29,306 nt of DNA from CAZFUY01 sp964522445 (GTDB lineage Bacteria > Pseudomonadota > Gammaproteobacteria > SZUA-229), in the NCBI GenBank assembly GCA_964522445.1, contig CAZFUY010000024.1:1-29306 (forward strand). Direction: 5' to 3'. Below the pieces are notes generated by a model, which ran no database searches, had not been told where the DNA came from, and saw only the letters and a program-made list of their open reading frames with translations. Every line of letters begins with the position of its first letter. Positions within the stretch are counted from its first letter, which is position 1. A program made the translations under genes and the position numbers. Shown in pieces: positions 15,554 through 23,801 of this stretch.

Positions 15554-16618
15554 TTGAAAATAATTATAACAGGTGGGGCAGGGTTTATTGGCTCTGCATT
15601 AATCAGGCAATATATTAATGAAACAGATCACCAGGTCATTAATATTGATGCACTGACCTATGCGGGTAATCTTGAATCACTTTCAGATGTTCAATCTAAT
15701 TCCCGGTACTGTTTTGAGAAAGCGGATGTTCGAGATAAAGTACAGTTAGAGAAGGTATTTAATATACATCAGCCTGATGCTGTTATGCATCTTGCTGCTG
15801 AATCTCATGTAGATCGTTCCATAGATGGTCCTGCTGATTTTATTCAGACTAATATTGTAGGAACATATAATCTATTAGATGTTTCAAAACAATACTGGCA
15901 AGCTCTGGATACTAAACGAAAGAAACAGTTTAGATTTCACCACATTTCAACAGATGAAGTCTATGGTAGCCTTGGTGATACAGGCCTTTTTACTGAAGAA
16001 ACTCCGTATCAGCCTCGTTCTCCATACTCGGCAAGCAAAGCTTCATCGGATCATTTAGTAAGAGCATGGTTTCATACCTATGGATTTCCTGTATTAATTA
16101 CTAATTGTTCAAATAATTATGGGCCTTATCAGTTTCCTGAAAAATTAATACCCCTGGTTATTTTAAATGCAGTTAAAGGTGAGCCATTACCAATATATGG
16201 CAAGGGTGAAAATGTACGTGACTGGTTGTATGTCGATGATCATACGGCTGCATTAAGGTTAATTCTTGAAAAAGGAAAAACAGGTGAAACGTATAATATT
16301 GGTGGTTGCAATGAAAAAACTAATATTGAAGTGGTGACTCATATTTGTAATATTCTGGATGAAATGTTGCCTGAATCAAAATATAAGCCGCATAGAAACC
16401 TGATTACTTATGTGGCTGATCGTCCAGGCCATGACCTACGTTATGCGATAGATAGTGAAAAATTAACCAAAGAATTATCCTGGAAGCCGCAGGAGACTTT
16501 TGAAACAGGGTTATATAAAACGGTTAAGTGGTATATGGGAAATAACAACTGGTGTCAGCGTGTACTAGATGGTAGTTATAAACTGGAACGTTTAGGTTTG
16601 CAGGAGGAAGATAAATGA
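15554..16618 (+). CDS. rmlB: dTDP-glucose 4,6-dehydratase RmlB
   Basis: RmlB converts dTDP-glucose to dTDP-4-keto-6-deoxyglucose with tightly bound NAD+. The 354-residue protein begins with the Rossmann signature GGAGFIG (7-13). The catalytic residues are visible as Thr133-Asp134-Glu135 in ISTDEVYG and Tyr158/Lys162 in YSASK. The motifs HLAAESHVDRSIDGP, NNYGPYQFPEKLIP and GENVRDWLYVDDH are those of RmlB and not of a general epimerase. The start is a TTG at 15554, 8 bases after AGAGG; it gives the exact family N-terminus MKIIITGGAG. The last 4 bases overlap the rmlA start (ATGA). RmlC and RmlD are not encoded nearby, so the product is more likely used by the aminotransferase upstream than for rhamnose. 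Confidence 0.96.
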   Translation: MKIIITGGAGFIGSALIRQYINETDHQVINIDALTYAGNLESLSDVQSNSRYCFEKADVRDKVQLEKVFNIHQPDAVMHLAAESHVDRSIDGPADFIQTNIVGTYNLLDVSKQYWQALDTKRKKQFRFHHISTDEVYGSLGDTGLFTEETPYQPRSPYSASKASSDHLVRAWFHTYGFPVLITNCSNNYGPYQFPEKLIPLVILNAVKGEPLPIYGKGENVRDWLYVDDHTAALRLILEKGKTGETYNIGGCNEKTNIEVVTHICNILDEMLPESKYKPHRNLITYVADRPGHDLRYAIDSEKLTKELSWKPQETFETGLYKTVKWYMGNNNWCQRVLDGSYKLERLGLQEEDK

Positions 16619-17487
16619 AAGGCATTATTTTAGCGGGTGGTTCAGGTACAAGATTATATCCACTGACATTATCAGTGTCCAAGCAGCTGCTGCCTGTTTA
16701 TGATAAGCCAATGATTTACTATCCATTGTCCACATTAATGCTTGCAGGAATAAAGGAAATATTAATTATTTCAACACCTGTTGATACTCCACGATTTGAA
16801 CAGTTATTGGGTAATGGGAGGCACTGGGGTCTGGATATATCCTATAAAATACAGGAATCTCCAGATGGTTTACCACAGGCATTTATTCTTGGCGAAGAAT
16901 TTATAGGAAATGATTCCTGTTGCCTGGTGCTGGGTGATAATCTATTTTATGGCAACTCATTTGGAAAAATTTTATCTGATGCAGCAAGTATAAAAGAAGG
17001 TGCAACTGTTTTTGCATATCCTGTTAATAACCCTGAAGCATATGGTGTTGTTGAATTTGATGAAGATGGAAAAGTCTTAAGTATTGAAGAAAAACCAGAT
17101 AAACCAAAATCTACTTATGCTGTTACAGGCATTTATTTTTTTGATAATAAAGTTTGCCAGTTGGCGAAAGAACTAAAGCCATCTAGCCGAGGTGAACTTG
17201 AAATTACTGACTTAATTAAACAATATTCAAAACACAGAAAGTTACAGGTAAAACTAATGGGCAGGGGGATGTCCTGGCTGGATACAGGAACACATGGTTC
17301 ACTTTTAGAAGCAAGCCAGTTTATTGAAATTATTGAGAAGAGGCAGGGATTGAAAATTTCCTGTCCTGAAGAAATAGCATATAGAAAAGGTTATATTAAT
17401 TCTGATCAACTTAAGGCATTGGCAAAACCTTTAAAGCAAAATGAATATGGTAATTATTTGATGAAATTATTGGATGCGGATACTTAG
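16615..17487 (+). CDS. rmlA: Glucose-1-phosphate thymidylyltransferase RmlA
   Basis: RmlA couples dTTP with glucose-1-phosphate to give dTDP-glucose, the entry step to dTDP-sugars. The protein has 290 residues, the usual length. The nucleotidyltransferase signature LAGGSGTRLYPLT (6-18) and SKQLLPVYDKPMIYYPL (22-38) are complete, and LGDNLFYG carries the metal-binding Asp. EEKPDKPKSTYAVTGIYFFD and MSWLDTGTHGSLLEAS are also family features. The start overlaps rmlB by four bases (ATGA), indicating coupling. The gene ends 25 bases before the convergent pilR stop, and this is the right edge of the glycosylation block. Feedback inhibition by dTDP-rhamnose is known for the family but may not apply here. 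Confidence 0.97.
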   Translation: MKGIILAGGSGTRLYPLTLSVSKQLLPVYDKPMIYYPLSTLMLAGIKEILIISTPVDTPRFEQLLGNGRHWGLDISYKIQESPDGLPQAFILGEEFIGNDSCCLVLGDNLFYGNSFGKILSDAASIKEGATVFAYPVNNPEAYGVVEFDEDGKVLSIEEKPDKPKSTYAVTGIYFFDNKVCQLAKELKPSSRGELEITDLIKQYSKHRKLQVKLMGRGMSWLDTGTHGSLLEASQFIEIIEKRQGLKISCPEEIAYRKGYINSDQLKALAKPLKQNEYGNYLMKLLDADT

Positions 17488-17512
17488 TGAGCGATTTAGA
17501 ATAAGTAATGCT

Positions 17513-18871
17513 TTATTCAATTCCAAACTTTTCTAGCCGATAACGCAACTGCCTTAGCGTTAATCCCAGTAATTTTGCAGCAGCTGTTTTATTCCAGCGA
17601 GTTTGTTCCAGTGCTTGTACGATAGCACTTTTTTCATGATCAGCCAGACTTAAATTACTCTCTGTGCTTTCTTCTTTAGCGATGTGGTTGGGCTCGGTGA
17701 TAGGTGCAGTTGTTGATATAGCAGGCAGTTGAAGATCATCCAGTTGAATAATGTTTTCATCCGCTAAAGCCAAAGCACGTTCCAGAATATTCTCTAACTC
17801 ACGCACATTGCCGGGGAATGTGTGTTTGGTTAATGATTCAATTGCATCAGGTGCAAAAGCAGGTATTTGGTCCATGCCTGATTTTTTAGATAATTTGGAT
17901 AATAAATATTCAGCTAATAAAGGAATATCTTCAGCTCGTTCTCTTAAGCTGGGAACATTAAGTTCAATGACGTTAATACGGTAATAAAGGTCTTCACGAA
18001 ATTTTCCCTGCTTGACTAATTCAGACAGATTTTTATGGCTGGCACTTAATATGCGAACATCAACATTGTGTTCTGTATGATCACCCACAGCACGTATCGC
18101 TTTTTCCTGAATAGCACGAAGTAGTTTAACCTGCATAGAAAGTGGTAAATCGGCGACTTCATCTAAAAATAATGTGCCCTGATCTGCGGCTTTAAATAAG
18201 CCATCCTTGTCTGTTGTAGCGCCTGTAAAACTGCCTTTTTTATGGCCAAAAAATTCGCTTTCCATAAGTTCATTAGGTATAGCGCCGCAGTTAACTGGCA
18301 CAAAAGGATGATCAGCTCTTGAGCCCTGTTCATGAATTAAGTGAGCGGCTAGCTCTTTACCGCAACCTGATTCCCCATGAATAAAAACAGGTGCCTGGCT
18401 TCGTGCCAGTTTGGTAATCTTTTTGCGTAAGGCCAGTATTGGTGGTGAGTTGCCTAATAGTTTTTCTTGTCCCTGGCTGGTTTGGTTTAATTCATTTTGT
18501 ACGCCCGGCAAATTCATAGCGGATGTTACTAAATTGCGTAACACTTCCAGATTGACAGGTTTAGAAACAAAATCAAATGCCCCTGCTTTTAATGCCTGAA
18601 CCGCTAATTGCATATTGCCATAAGCTGTAATTACAGCAACTGGGATATTGGGGTGGTTTTGTTGAATATGCTTTACAAGATCAATGCCGTTGCCATCAGG
18701 TAAATTCATGTCGGTAAGGCACAGATCAAATGATTCACTGGATAGCAAAAATTTTGCAGTTTCAATATCATTTGCAGAGCAGGTCTCTATCCCCATGCGT
18801 GACAATGTGATTTCTGCTAGTTCGCAAATATCAGGTTCATCGTCAATAATTAAAGCTTTTTTATTTGTCAC
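17513..18871 (-). CDS. pilR: Sigma-54 dependent response regulator PilR
   Basis: PilR is an NtrC-type activator that drives pilA with RNA polymerase sigma-54. The 452-residue protein has three parts. The receiver (1-120) has the acidic pair Asp10-Asp11, phosphoacceptor Asp54, Thr82 and Lys104. The AAA+ domain has Walker A GESGCGKE (166-173), the sigma-54 contact loop GSFTGA (213-218, Ser replacing the more usual Ala) and Walker B TLFLDE (233-238). The C-terminal Fis-type helix-turn-helix ends with TRWNKTAAAKLLGLTLRQLR. It lies 17 bases after pilS, and a sigma-54 promoter exists before pilA in this same window. Naming as PilR rather than another NtrC-type regulator rests on its pairing with a PilS-type kinase and on the neighbourhood. 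Confidence 0.95.
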   Translation of the reverse strand: MTNKKALIIDDEPDICELAEITLSRMGIETCSANDIETAKFLLSSESFDLCLTDMNLPDGNGIDLVKHIQQNHPNIPVAVITAYGNMQLAVQALKAGAFDFVSKPVNLEVLRNLVTSAMNLPGVQNELNQTSQGQEKLLGNSPPILALRKKITKLARSQAPVFIHGESGCGKELAAHLIHEQGSRADHPFVPVNCGAIPNELMESEFFGHKKGSFTGATTDKDGLFKAADQGTLFLDEVADLPLSMQVKLLRAIQEKAIRAVGDHTEHNVDVRILSASHKNLSELVKQGKFREDLYYRINVIELNVPSLRERAEDIPLLAEYLLSKLSKKSGMDQIPAFAPDAIESLTKHTFPGNVRELENILERALALADENIIQLDDLQLPAISTTAPITEPNHIAKEESTESNLSLADHEKSAIVQALEQTRWNKTAAAKLLGLTLRQLRYRLEKFGIE

Positions 18872-18888
18872 AAGATATAAGTCCGAAA

Positions 18889-20508
18889 CTAATCTCTATT
18901 GGCTGAAAGAAAGTATATTCTAAAACAACTGCCTGTCTCATTGTTTTCTATGTAGCGAATCTTGGCTCTATTTATTTCTATAATTTCTTTAGAGATATAT
19001 AGACCAAGTCCGCTGCCTTTTGAACTGGTTGTAAAGAAAGGATCAAATATTTGTTGAGCCAGCCTGGGGTCAATGCCTGGGCCATTATCCATAATATCCA
19101 GAAAAGGCTGGTTTAGATCTTTGTCGTAATCGTAAATTAGCTGTATATGAGCCAATGTATTATCTTTGTTGTTGTGATTTATTGCGTTGCTGCAAAGATT
19201 ATTAATTACCTGATATAAGTGGCTTGAATCAAATAAGACTGATTTTTGCTTTGTGTTAATTTTAATTTCTATCTGTGATGTATCTATGTTTATGCTATTA
19301 CAAAAATCATTTTTGAAAGTGAGTAGCCATATTTCAAGATCAATACTTTCAGGCATGCTGGCTTGCTGGCGAGAAAGTTGAAGTACATTATGTATTATCT
19401 TGTCCAGTCTTTGAACGTGTGTGTTGATGATTTGTGTTAATTTGTTATCGGCTTCATTAAGTTCAGATTCATTCAGTAATTGAGCTGCATGGCTAATAGC
19501 GCTTAAGGGGTTGCGTATTTCATGAGCAATGCTGGCTGTTAATCTGCCCAGAGAAGCAAGTTTTATTTGTTGAAAACGCTGGTTTAACTGCGTTGCATCT
19601 TCCAGAAAAATAATGGTATCACCCTGATTTGTTGATGTGCTTTCAATTTGTTGAAAGCCGGGCTGTATATCGGGTAAGCCCTGTTCCTGACGTATTGCTC
19701 TATGATGCATCTGGGGTTGTTCCTGCCATTCAAAAAAACGTTTTTCCAGTGCTGGACATATATTTTCTAATAAAGGTTTTTTCTGTAGAGAGATATTGCC
19801 CAGCAATTCTTCGGCAGAGCTATTGACCATGCGAATAAAACCATCGTTATCTACAACCAGTATGCCAGTTCTCATATTTTGAATAATATGTTCATTTAGT
19901 TTTTCAAGATTAATTAAATCTGTTTTACGTTGACTGGAAAGTGCTTCAGATTCAAGTAATCGTTTTCTTAGCGTTGAAGCCAGTATGCTGGAAGCAAAAA
20001 ATACCATGCCCAGTATACCGGCTGCTGTGTATTTATAGGCTACGCTTGCATTTTCAAAAAAGGCGTAAGTTTGTTCACTGAGTACGGCGATTGAGGCAAG
20101 GGCTGCAAACAGGAATGAGTCACGGCTGGATAAAAAAGTACCCGTGGCGGCAATATTAATAATAAGTAGCATGCCAAGGGCGCTACCGAGTCCGCCACTA
20201 AAGTGCATCATTAAGGTAATAAGAAAAATATCACTGGTATTAGCCAGGATAATTTGTGATTCAAATGATGTGTTTTTTTTAAGACCTAGAAAAATATAAA
20301 TTAGACTGGTGAGAAAAAACAGGCTGTTAGCCACCAGGAATCCTTGTGGGTGCGCTGCACCAAGAAATCCTTCTAGTGTTTTATTGTAAAAAAATAGTAG
20401 TAGAGCTAATGCAAGGGTGAGGCGATAGTAATTAAAATGCCGTAACGGACGCCATGTTTGTGCATCGTTATCTATGGAAATATAGTTTTCAGTATTAGTG
20501 GCCTGCAT
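18889..20508 (-). CDS. pilS: Membrane sensor histidine kinase PilS
   Basis: PilS senses pilin in the inner membrane in Pseudomonas and sets PilR phosphorylation. This 539-residue protein has about six hydrophobic segments (about 28-42, 57-76, 86-101, 108-126, 131-149, 161-180), no large periplasmic domain, a PAS domain (about 200-305), a HisKA domain with the phosphoacceptor His329 in SIAHEIRNPLSAISHAAQLL, and a HATPase domain with NNLCSNAINHN, DNGPGID and GSGLGLYISKEI. The six-helix N-terminus plus PAS is characteristic of PilS rather than NtrB. The ATG follows directly on the stop of the small upstream gene, and pilR follows after 17 bases, so the three are likely one operon. Confidence 0.94.
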   Translation of the reverse strand: MQATNTENYISIDNDAQTWRPLRHFNYYRLTLALALLLFFYNKTLEGFLGAAHPQGFLVANSLFFLTSLIYIFLGLKKNTSFESQIILANTSDIFLITLMMHFSGGLGSALGMLLIINIAATGTFLSSRDSFLFAALASIAVLSEQTYAFFENASVAYKYTAAGILGMVFFASSILASTLRKRLLESEALSSQRKTDLINLEKLNEHIIQNMRTGILVVDNDGFIRMVNSSAEELLGNISLQKKPLLENICPALEKRFFEWQEQPQMHHRAIRQEQGLPDIQPGFQQIESTSTNQGDTIIFLEDATQLNQRFQQIKLASLGRLTASIAHEIRNPLSAISHAAQLLNESELNEADNKLTQIINTHVQRLDKIIHNVLQLSRQQASMPESIDLEIWLLTFKNDFCNSINIDTSQIEIKINTKQKSVLFDSSHLYQVINNLCSNAINHNNKDNTLAHIQLIYDYDKDLNQPFLDIMDNGPGIDPRLAQQIFDPFFTTSSKGSGLGLYISKEIIEINRAKIRYIENNETGSCFRIYFLSANRD

Positions 20509-20736
20509 TTAGTTAGCGTCTGCTTTCCAGTCATTTAAATGTTGTTGATTACAAAAGTTTTTATTATCCATAACAATAGCATCGTCTTTGGGTAAATATG
20601 CCCTGCAGTGTTCACATTGCACCATATCTTTGCTGGTGATGTGATTTTGAGAGGGTATTTTAGACCGCCTGATTAGCACTTTCACAATCCAGAAAATAGC
20701 AACAACAGCAATAAGTAAAAACAGATTTCTAAACAT
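20509..20736 (-). CDS. Small membrane-anchored protein with Cys/His metal site (PP0621-like)
   Basis: A 75-residue protein. Residues 4-22 form a hydrophobic segment followed by basic residues (Lys19, Arg23, Arg24), suggesting an anchor with a cytoplasmic C-terminus. The C-terminal part contains CEHC (41-44), then Cys62 and His66 in FCNQQHLNDW, a likely zinc-ribbon-like site. Small proteins of this plan are known in gammaproteobacteria (the PP0621 type); the assignment is from pattern memory and the function is unknown to me. It is the first gene of the series with pilS and pilR, its stop adjoining the pilS start, so a link to pilus regulation is possible but unproven. Confidence 0.82.
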   Translation of the reverse strand: MFRNLFLLIAVVAIFWIVKVLIRRSKIPSQNHITSKDMVQCEHCRAYLPKDDAIVMDNKNFCNQQHLNDWKADAN

Positions 20737-20781
20737 AATATGGGTTATTCCTGATAAAATTCTCGCCTGATCCTGAAAATG

Positions 20782-20809
20782 GTAGGTGCAGAGCTTTTGT
20801 CTCTCCTAC
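20782..20809. repeat. Imperfect palindrome between the pilS operon and nadE (REP-like)
   Basis: GTAGG (20782-20786) and CCTAC (20805-20809) are outer arms, and GAG/CTC (20791-20793 and 20801-20803) inner arms, around cttttgt. It lies between divergent genes. The 28 bases match 19 of 28 with the palindrome at 22942-22969, including a compensatory C-G to T-A change in the second pair. Confidence 0.5.
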
Positions 20810-20851
20810 ATATTGTATGTGTTTTTTTCACAAATGCGGCAAGTTTAATAT

Positions 20852-22474
20852 ATGACTGAATCTATTCAAATAAATCTGATCCAGGACAGCTTCCTGGTTG
20901 GCGATATTCAGGCCAATGCAAGGAAAATCATAACCCTGGCAGAGCATGCACGCCAGTCGGGTGCTGATCTTGTGGTATTTCCTGAGCTGGCCTTAACAGG
21001 CTATCCGCCAGAAGATTTATTGTTGCGTCAGGGATTCATTAATCAGATTGATGCCGCTGTGGGTAAAATTATAGCGTCTGTGGCGGATATAGATATTGTA
21101 TTTGGTGCTGTCAGGCATAATGGGCGACATCTGTATAACGCAGCTTTTTGGGGACGAAATGGCAAGTTACTGGATGTGTATGATAAATATACGCTGCCCA
21201 ACTATGCCGTATTTGATGAAAAACGTTATTTTGCAGCAGGCAATCGTGCTGTTGTTATTGAGCTAAAAGGTATCAAAATTGGCCTCAGTATCTGCGAAGA
21301 TATCTGGAGCAAAGAGCCTGCATATCAGGCACAACAGGCAGGTGCGCAGGCACTGTTAATACTTAACGCATCGCCTTATCACTGTAATAAAAGTCAGCAA
21401 CGTATCGATGTATTAAAGCAGCGTAATACAGAAACAGGCATGGCCATGTTCTATCTCAATATTGTGGGAGGGCAGGACGAACTGGTATTTGACGGTGAGT
21501 CGCTGGTAGTGGATGCCAAAGGTGAGCTGGTGGGGCGAGGTGCTGATTTTGAAGCTGCCCAGTTGCAATACCGACTGCATGCAACGGAACATATCGAAGC
21601 GGTTAATACCGATTTCTATCAACCACAATCTGAAGAAGCCAATATTTACAAAGCACTGGTCACATCGGTTAGGGATTATGTCACCAATAATGGTTTTGAT
21701 GGTGTAGTGATTGGGTTATCAGGTGGCGTGGATTCAGCGCTAACACTGGCCATAGCCGTTGATGCACTGGGAGCAGATCAGGTACATGCGGTTATGATGC
21801 CTTCAAGATATACCGCACAGATGAGTCTGGATGATGCCAGAGAAGAAGCAGAAATACTGGCTGTGGATTATCGAATTATCTCCATAGAACCTACTTTCAA
21901 TGCTTTTTTAGATACCTTAAAAGACTCTTTTGAAAATACAGAAGCAGATACCACAGAAGAAAATATTCAGGCGCGTTGTCGAGGTGTAATACTTATGGCA
22001 CTGTCCAATAAGTTACGACGCATGGTATTAACTACAGGCAATAAAAGTGAAATGGCCGTGGGCTACAGCACCCTGTATGGTGATATGGCCGGTGGTTTTG
22101 CGCCGCTAAAAGATGTATTTAAAGTTTTAGTATATAAGCTGTGTGACTACCGTAATAGCATATCCAGAGTCATACCGCAGCGTGTGCTGGATCGCCCACC
22201 CTCAGCAGAATTAAGGCCTGATCAGGTTGATCAGGACAGCTTGCCTGATTACAGTGTATTAGATGCCATACTGGAAATGTCAGTCGAGCAGGACAGGCCT
22301 AAAGCTGAAATTATATCGGCAGGTTACGATAAAGAAACAGTAGAACGGGTCATACGTATGGTGCAGCTTAATGAATATAAACGCCGTCAGGCACCACCCG
22401 GTGTAAGAATAACAAAACGTGCATTTGGTCGTGATCGACGATACCCAATAACATCTGGCTATCGCAGAAAGTAA
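20852..22474 (+). CDS. nadE: Glutamine-dependent NAD+ synthetase
   Basis: NadE amidates nicotinic acid adenine dinucleotide to NAD+ using ATP, here with ammonia from glutamine. The 540-residue protein has an N-terminal nitrilase-type glutaminase domain (1-260) with the Glu45-Lys112-Cys148 triad (FPELALTG, DKYTLPNY, GLSICEDIW). The C-terminal synthetase domain (about 265-540) has the ATP pyrophosphatase loop SGGVDSA (290-296) and GNKSEMAVGYSTLYGDMAGG. A domain order with the glutaminase first marks the long, glutamine-dependent type rather than the ammonia-only form. The gene is clearly richer in G+C than the glycosylation block: about 50% in a sampled line against about 30%. No strong ribosome binding site is seen. 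Confidence 0.97.
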   Translation: MTESIQINLIQDSFLVGDIQANARKIITLAEHARQSGADLVVFPELALTGYPPEDLLLRQGFINQIDAAVGKIIASVADIDIVFGAVRHNGRHLYNAAFWGRNGKLLDVYDKYTLPNYAVFDEKRYFAAGNRAVVIELKGIKIGLSICEDIWSKEPAYQAQQAGAQALLILNASPYHCNKSQQRIDVLKQRNTETGMAMFYLNIVGGQDELVFDGESLVVDAKGELVGRGADFEAAQLQYRLHATEHIEAVNTDFYQPQSEEANIYKALVTSVRDYVTNNGFDGVVIGLSGGVDSALTLAIAVDALGADQVHAVMMPSRYTAQMSLDDAREEAEILAVDYRIISIEPTFNAFLDTLKDSFENTEADTTEENIQARCRGVILMALSNKLRRMVLTTGNKSEMAVGYSTLYGDMAGGFAPLKDVFKVLVYKLCDYRNSISRVIPQRVLDRPPSAELRPDQVDQDSLPDYSVLDAILEMSVEQDRPKAEIISAGYDKETVERVIRMVQLNEYKRRQAPPGVRITKRAFGRDRRYPITSGYRRK

Positions 22475-22549
22475 AATATGCGCTATTATAAGGCGCAATA
22501 ATTAATGCCAGTAAATTTAAACCTGCGCAAAACAAATCAGGGGAACAGA

Positions 22550-22888
22550 ATGAAAAAAATAGAAGCTATAATCAAACCCTTTAAGCTGGATGATGTTCGC
22601 ACAGCATTAACTGAAGTTGGCATCACCGGCATGACAGCCACAGAAGTTAAAGGCTTTGGTCGTCAGAAAGGCCATACAGAACTATACCGTGGTGCTGAAT
22701 ATGTGGTGGATTTTATTCCTAAAGTTAAAATTGAAATTGTTCTTGAAGCAGAACGTGTTGATCAATGTATAGACACAATAACCAATGCTGCACGCACAGG
22801 TAAAATTGGCGATGGTAAGATTTTTGTTTCAGAAATTGAGCGTATCATTCGTATCCGTACTGGTGAAACAGACAAGGATGCGATTTAA
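22550..22888 (+). CDS. glnB: Nitrogen regulatory protein PII
   Basis: PII is a trimeric signal protein that reads 2-oxoglutarate, ATP/ADP and glutamine status and controls the NtrB kinase and glutamine synthetase adenylylation. From the ATG at 22550 the protein has 112 residues, the exact family length, preceded by CAGGGGA 6 bases upstream; a start at 22505 would add 15 non-family residues. The T-loop contains GFGRQKGHTELYRGAEYVVDF-type sequence with the uridylylation residue Tyr51, and the C-terminus has KIGDGKIFV and RIRTGE. Close similarity to E. coli GlnB over its length favours GlnB, though GlnK is hard to exclude without phylogeny; no amtB is adjacent, which favours GlnB. Confidence 0.94.
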   Translation: MKKIEAIIKPFKLDDVRTALTEVGITGMTATEVKGFGRQKGHTELYRGAEYVVDFIPKVKIEIVLEAERVDQCIDTITNAARTGKIGDGKIFVSEIERIIRIRTGETDKDAI

Positions 22889-22939
22889 AATCTGTTATAT
22901 ATTGATACCTTTGCAGATTCAGGTCTCATATTAATTAAA

Positions 22940-22971
22940 TTGCAGGAGCGGCTTTTTTGTTGCTCCTGCAA
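22940..22971. repeat. Perfect 10-base inverted repeat between glnB and bamD
   Basis: TTGCAGGAGC (22940-22949) and GCTCCTGCAA (22962-22971) flank a 12-base spacer holding six T. It lies between the convergent ends of glnB and bamD, where it could end transcription from either side, but neither strand has a proper T-run after the stem. It also resembles the palindrome at 20782-20809, suggesting a dispersed repeat. Confidence 0.7.
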
Positions 22972-22975
22972 AGTG

Positions 22976-23728
22976 TTATTCAATAACCACTGTGTTTTTT
23001 TCTATCGGATTAGCATCCAGCACAGATTGTGCATCGGCCATTAAATCAGTCAAATTTAATTCTTTATAAGCCACCACCATAATCTCTAAAGCTCTACGGC
23101 TAGAAGGTGTTTGCTGGTAATGCTCTATTGTGTATTGCGCGCGTTTTGCAGCGGCTAACCAGGCTTTTCTTTTTAGATAATAATCAGCCACATGAATTTC
23201 ATGTTCGGCCAGTTTGTTTTTTAAATAAACTAATCGCTTAAAGGCATCTCCCGAGTATTTGCTGTCTGGATAACGGCGTATCAGGGTAGAAAAATCATTA
23301 ATGGCATCTTTCAGTGTTTTGCTATCGTGTTGTGAAAGATCGCGTGGAAACCATGAATCCATAAATCCAGCGCCACGAGTAAAGTTAGAAAGACCTTTTA
23401 GATACCAGGCGTAATCCACGTTGGGATCTCTGGGATTAAGTCTTAAAAAACGATCTGCCGCTGCAATAGCGGAATCGGGTTCTTCAAACTTATAATAGGC
23501 ATAAGCGACATCCAGTTGAGCCTGTTTTGCATAGGGGCTAAATGGAAAGCGGGCTTCCAGTGATTCCAGATTGCTGATCGCTGTTTGAAACTCGCCTGCT
23601 GCAAGTGACTGTTTGGCTTCATCATAAAAGTCTTTTGCTGACCAGTCAGCATAGGGGTCAGAAATGGTGGTGTCGTCGCTACAGGCAAAAATAGATAATG
23701 AGAGGGCTAATAAAACAATTAAACGCAT
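22976..23728 (-). CDS. bamD: Outer membrane assembly lipoprotein BamD (ComL)
   Basis: BamD is the essential lipoprotein partner of BamA in outer-membrane protein insertion. From the ATG at 23728 the protein has 250 residues and starts with a lipoprotein signal, MRLIVLLALSLSIFAC, giving lipidated Cys16. A longer start at 23782 would add 18 residues before the signal and is not favoured. The body is a series of tetratricopeptide-like helices, with family motifs YADWSAKDFYDEAK, ALAAGEFQTAI-like, LEARFPFSPYAKQAQLDVAYAYY (in two parts) and RYPDSKYSGDAFKRLVYLKN. It is divergent from rluD across 73 bases, an arrangement shared with other gammaproteobacteria. Confidence 0.94.
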   Translation of the reverse strand: MRLIVLLALSLSIFACSDDTTISDPYADWSAKDFYDEAKQSLAAGEFQTAISNLESLEARFPFSPYAKQAQLDVAYAYYKFEEPDSAIAAADRFLRLNPRDPNVDYAWYLKGLSNFTRGAGFMDSWFPRDLSQHDSKTLKDAINDFSTLIRRYPDSKYSGDAFKRLVYLKNKLAEHEIHVADYYLKRKAWLAAAKRAQYTIEHYQQTPSSRRALEIMVVAYKELNLTDLMADAQSVLDANPIEKNTVVIE

Positions 23729-23801
23729 CGAAGTAAACTGTCCAAAATAGTGTAATGGGTTAGAATGCAGGATTATACCCAAGTTCAGTTAATATAACCC
23801 T

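Noticed and set aside
17499..17518. GAATAA...TTATTC inverted repeat between rmlA and pilR as a bidirectional terminator
   Set aside because: Only six A/T-rich pairs, partly inside the pilR coding end, and no clear T-run; likely chance.
22477..22500. TGCGC...GCGCA hairpin after nadE as a terminator
   Set aside because: Five pairs with a 9-base loop and no T-run; too weak to claim.
22505..22549. N-terminal extension of PII from an ATG at 22505
   Set aside because: PII proteins are 112 residues and begin MKKIEAIIKPF; the internal ATG has a GGGG-type ribosome binding site.
23729..23782. N-terminal extension of BamD
   Set aside because: It would bury the lipoprotein signal; the ATG at 23728 gives a normal signal ending in a lipobox Cys.
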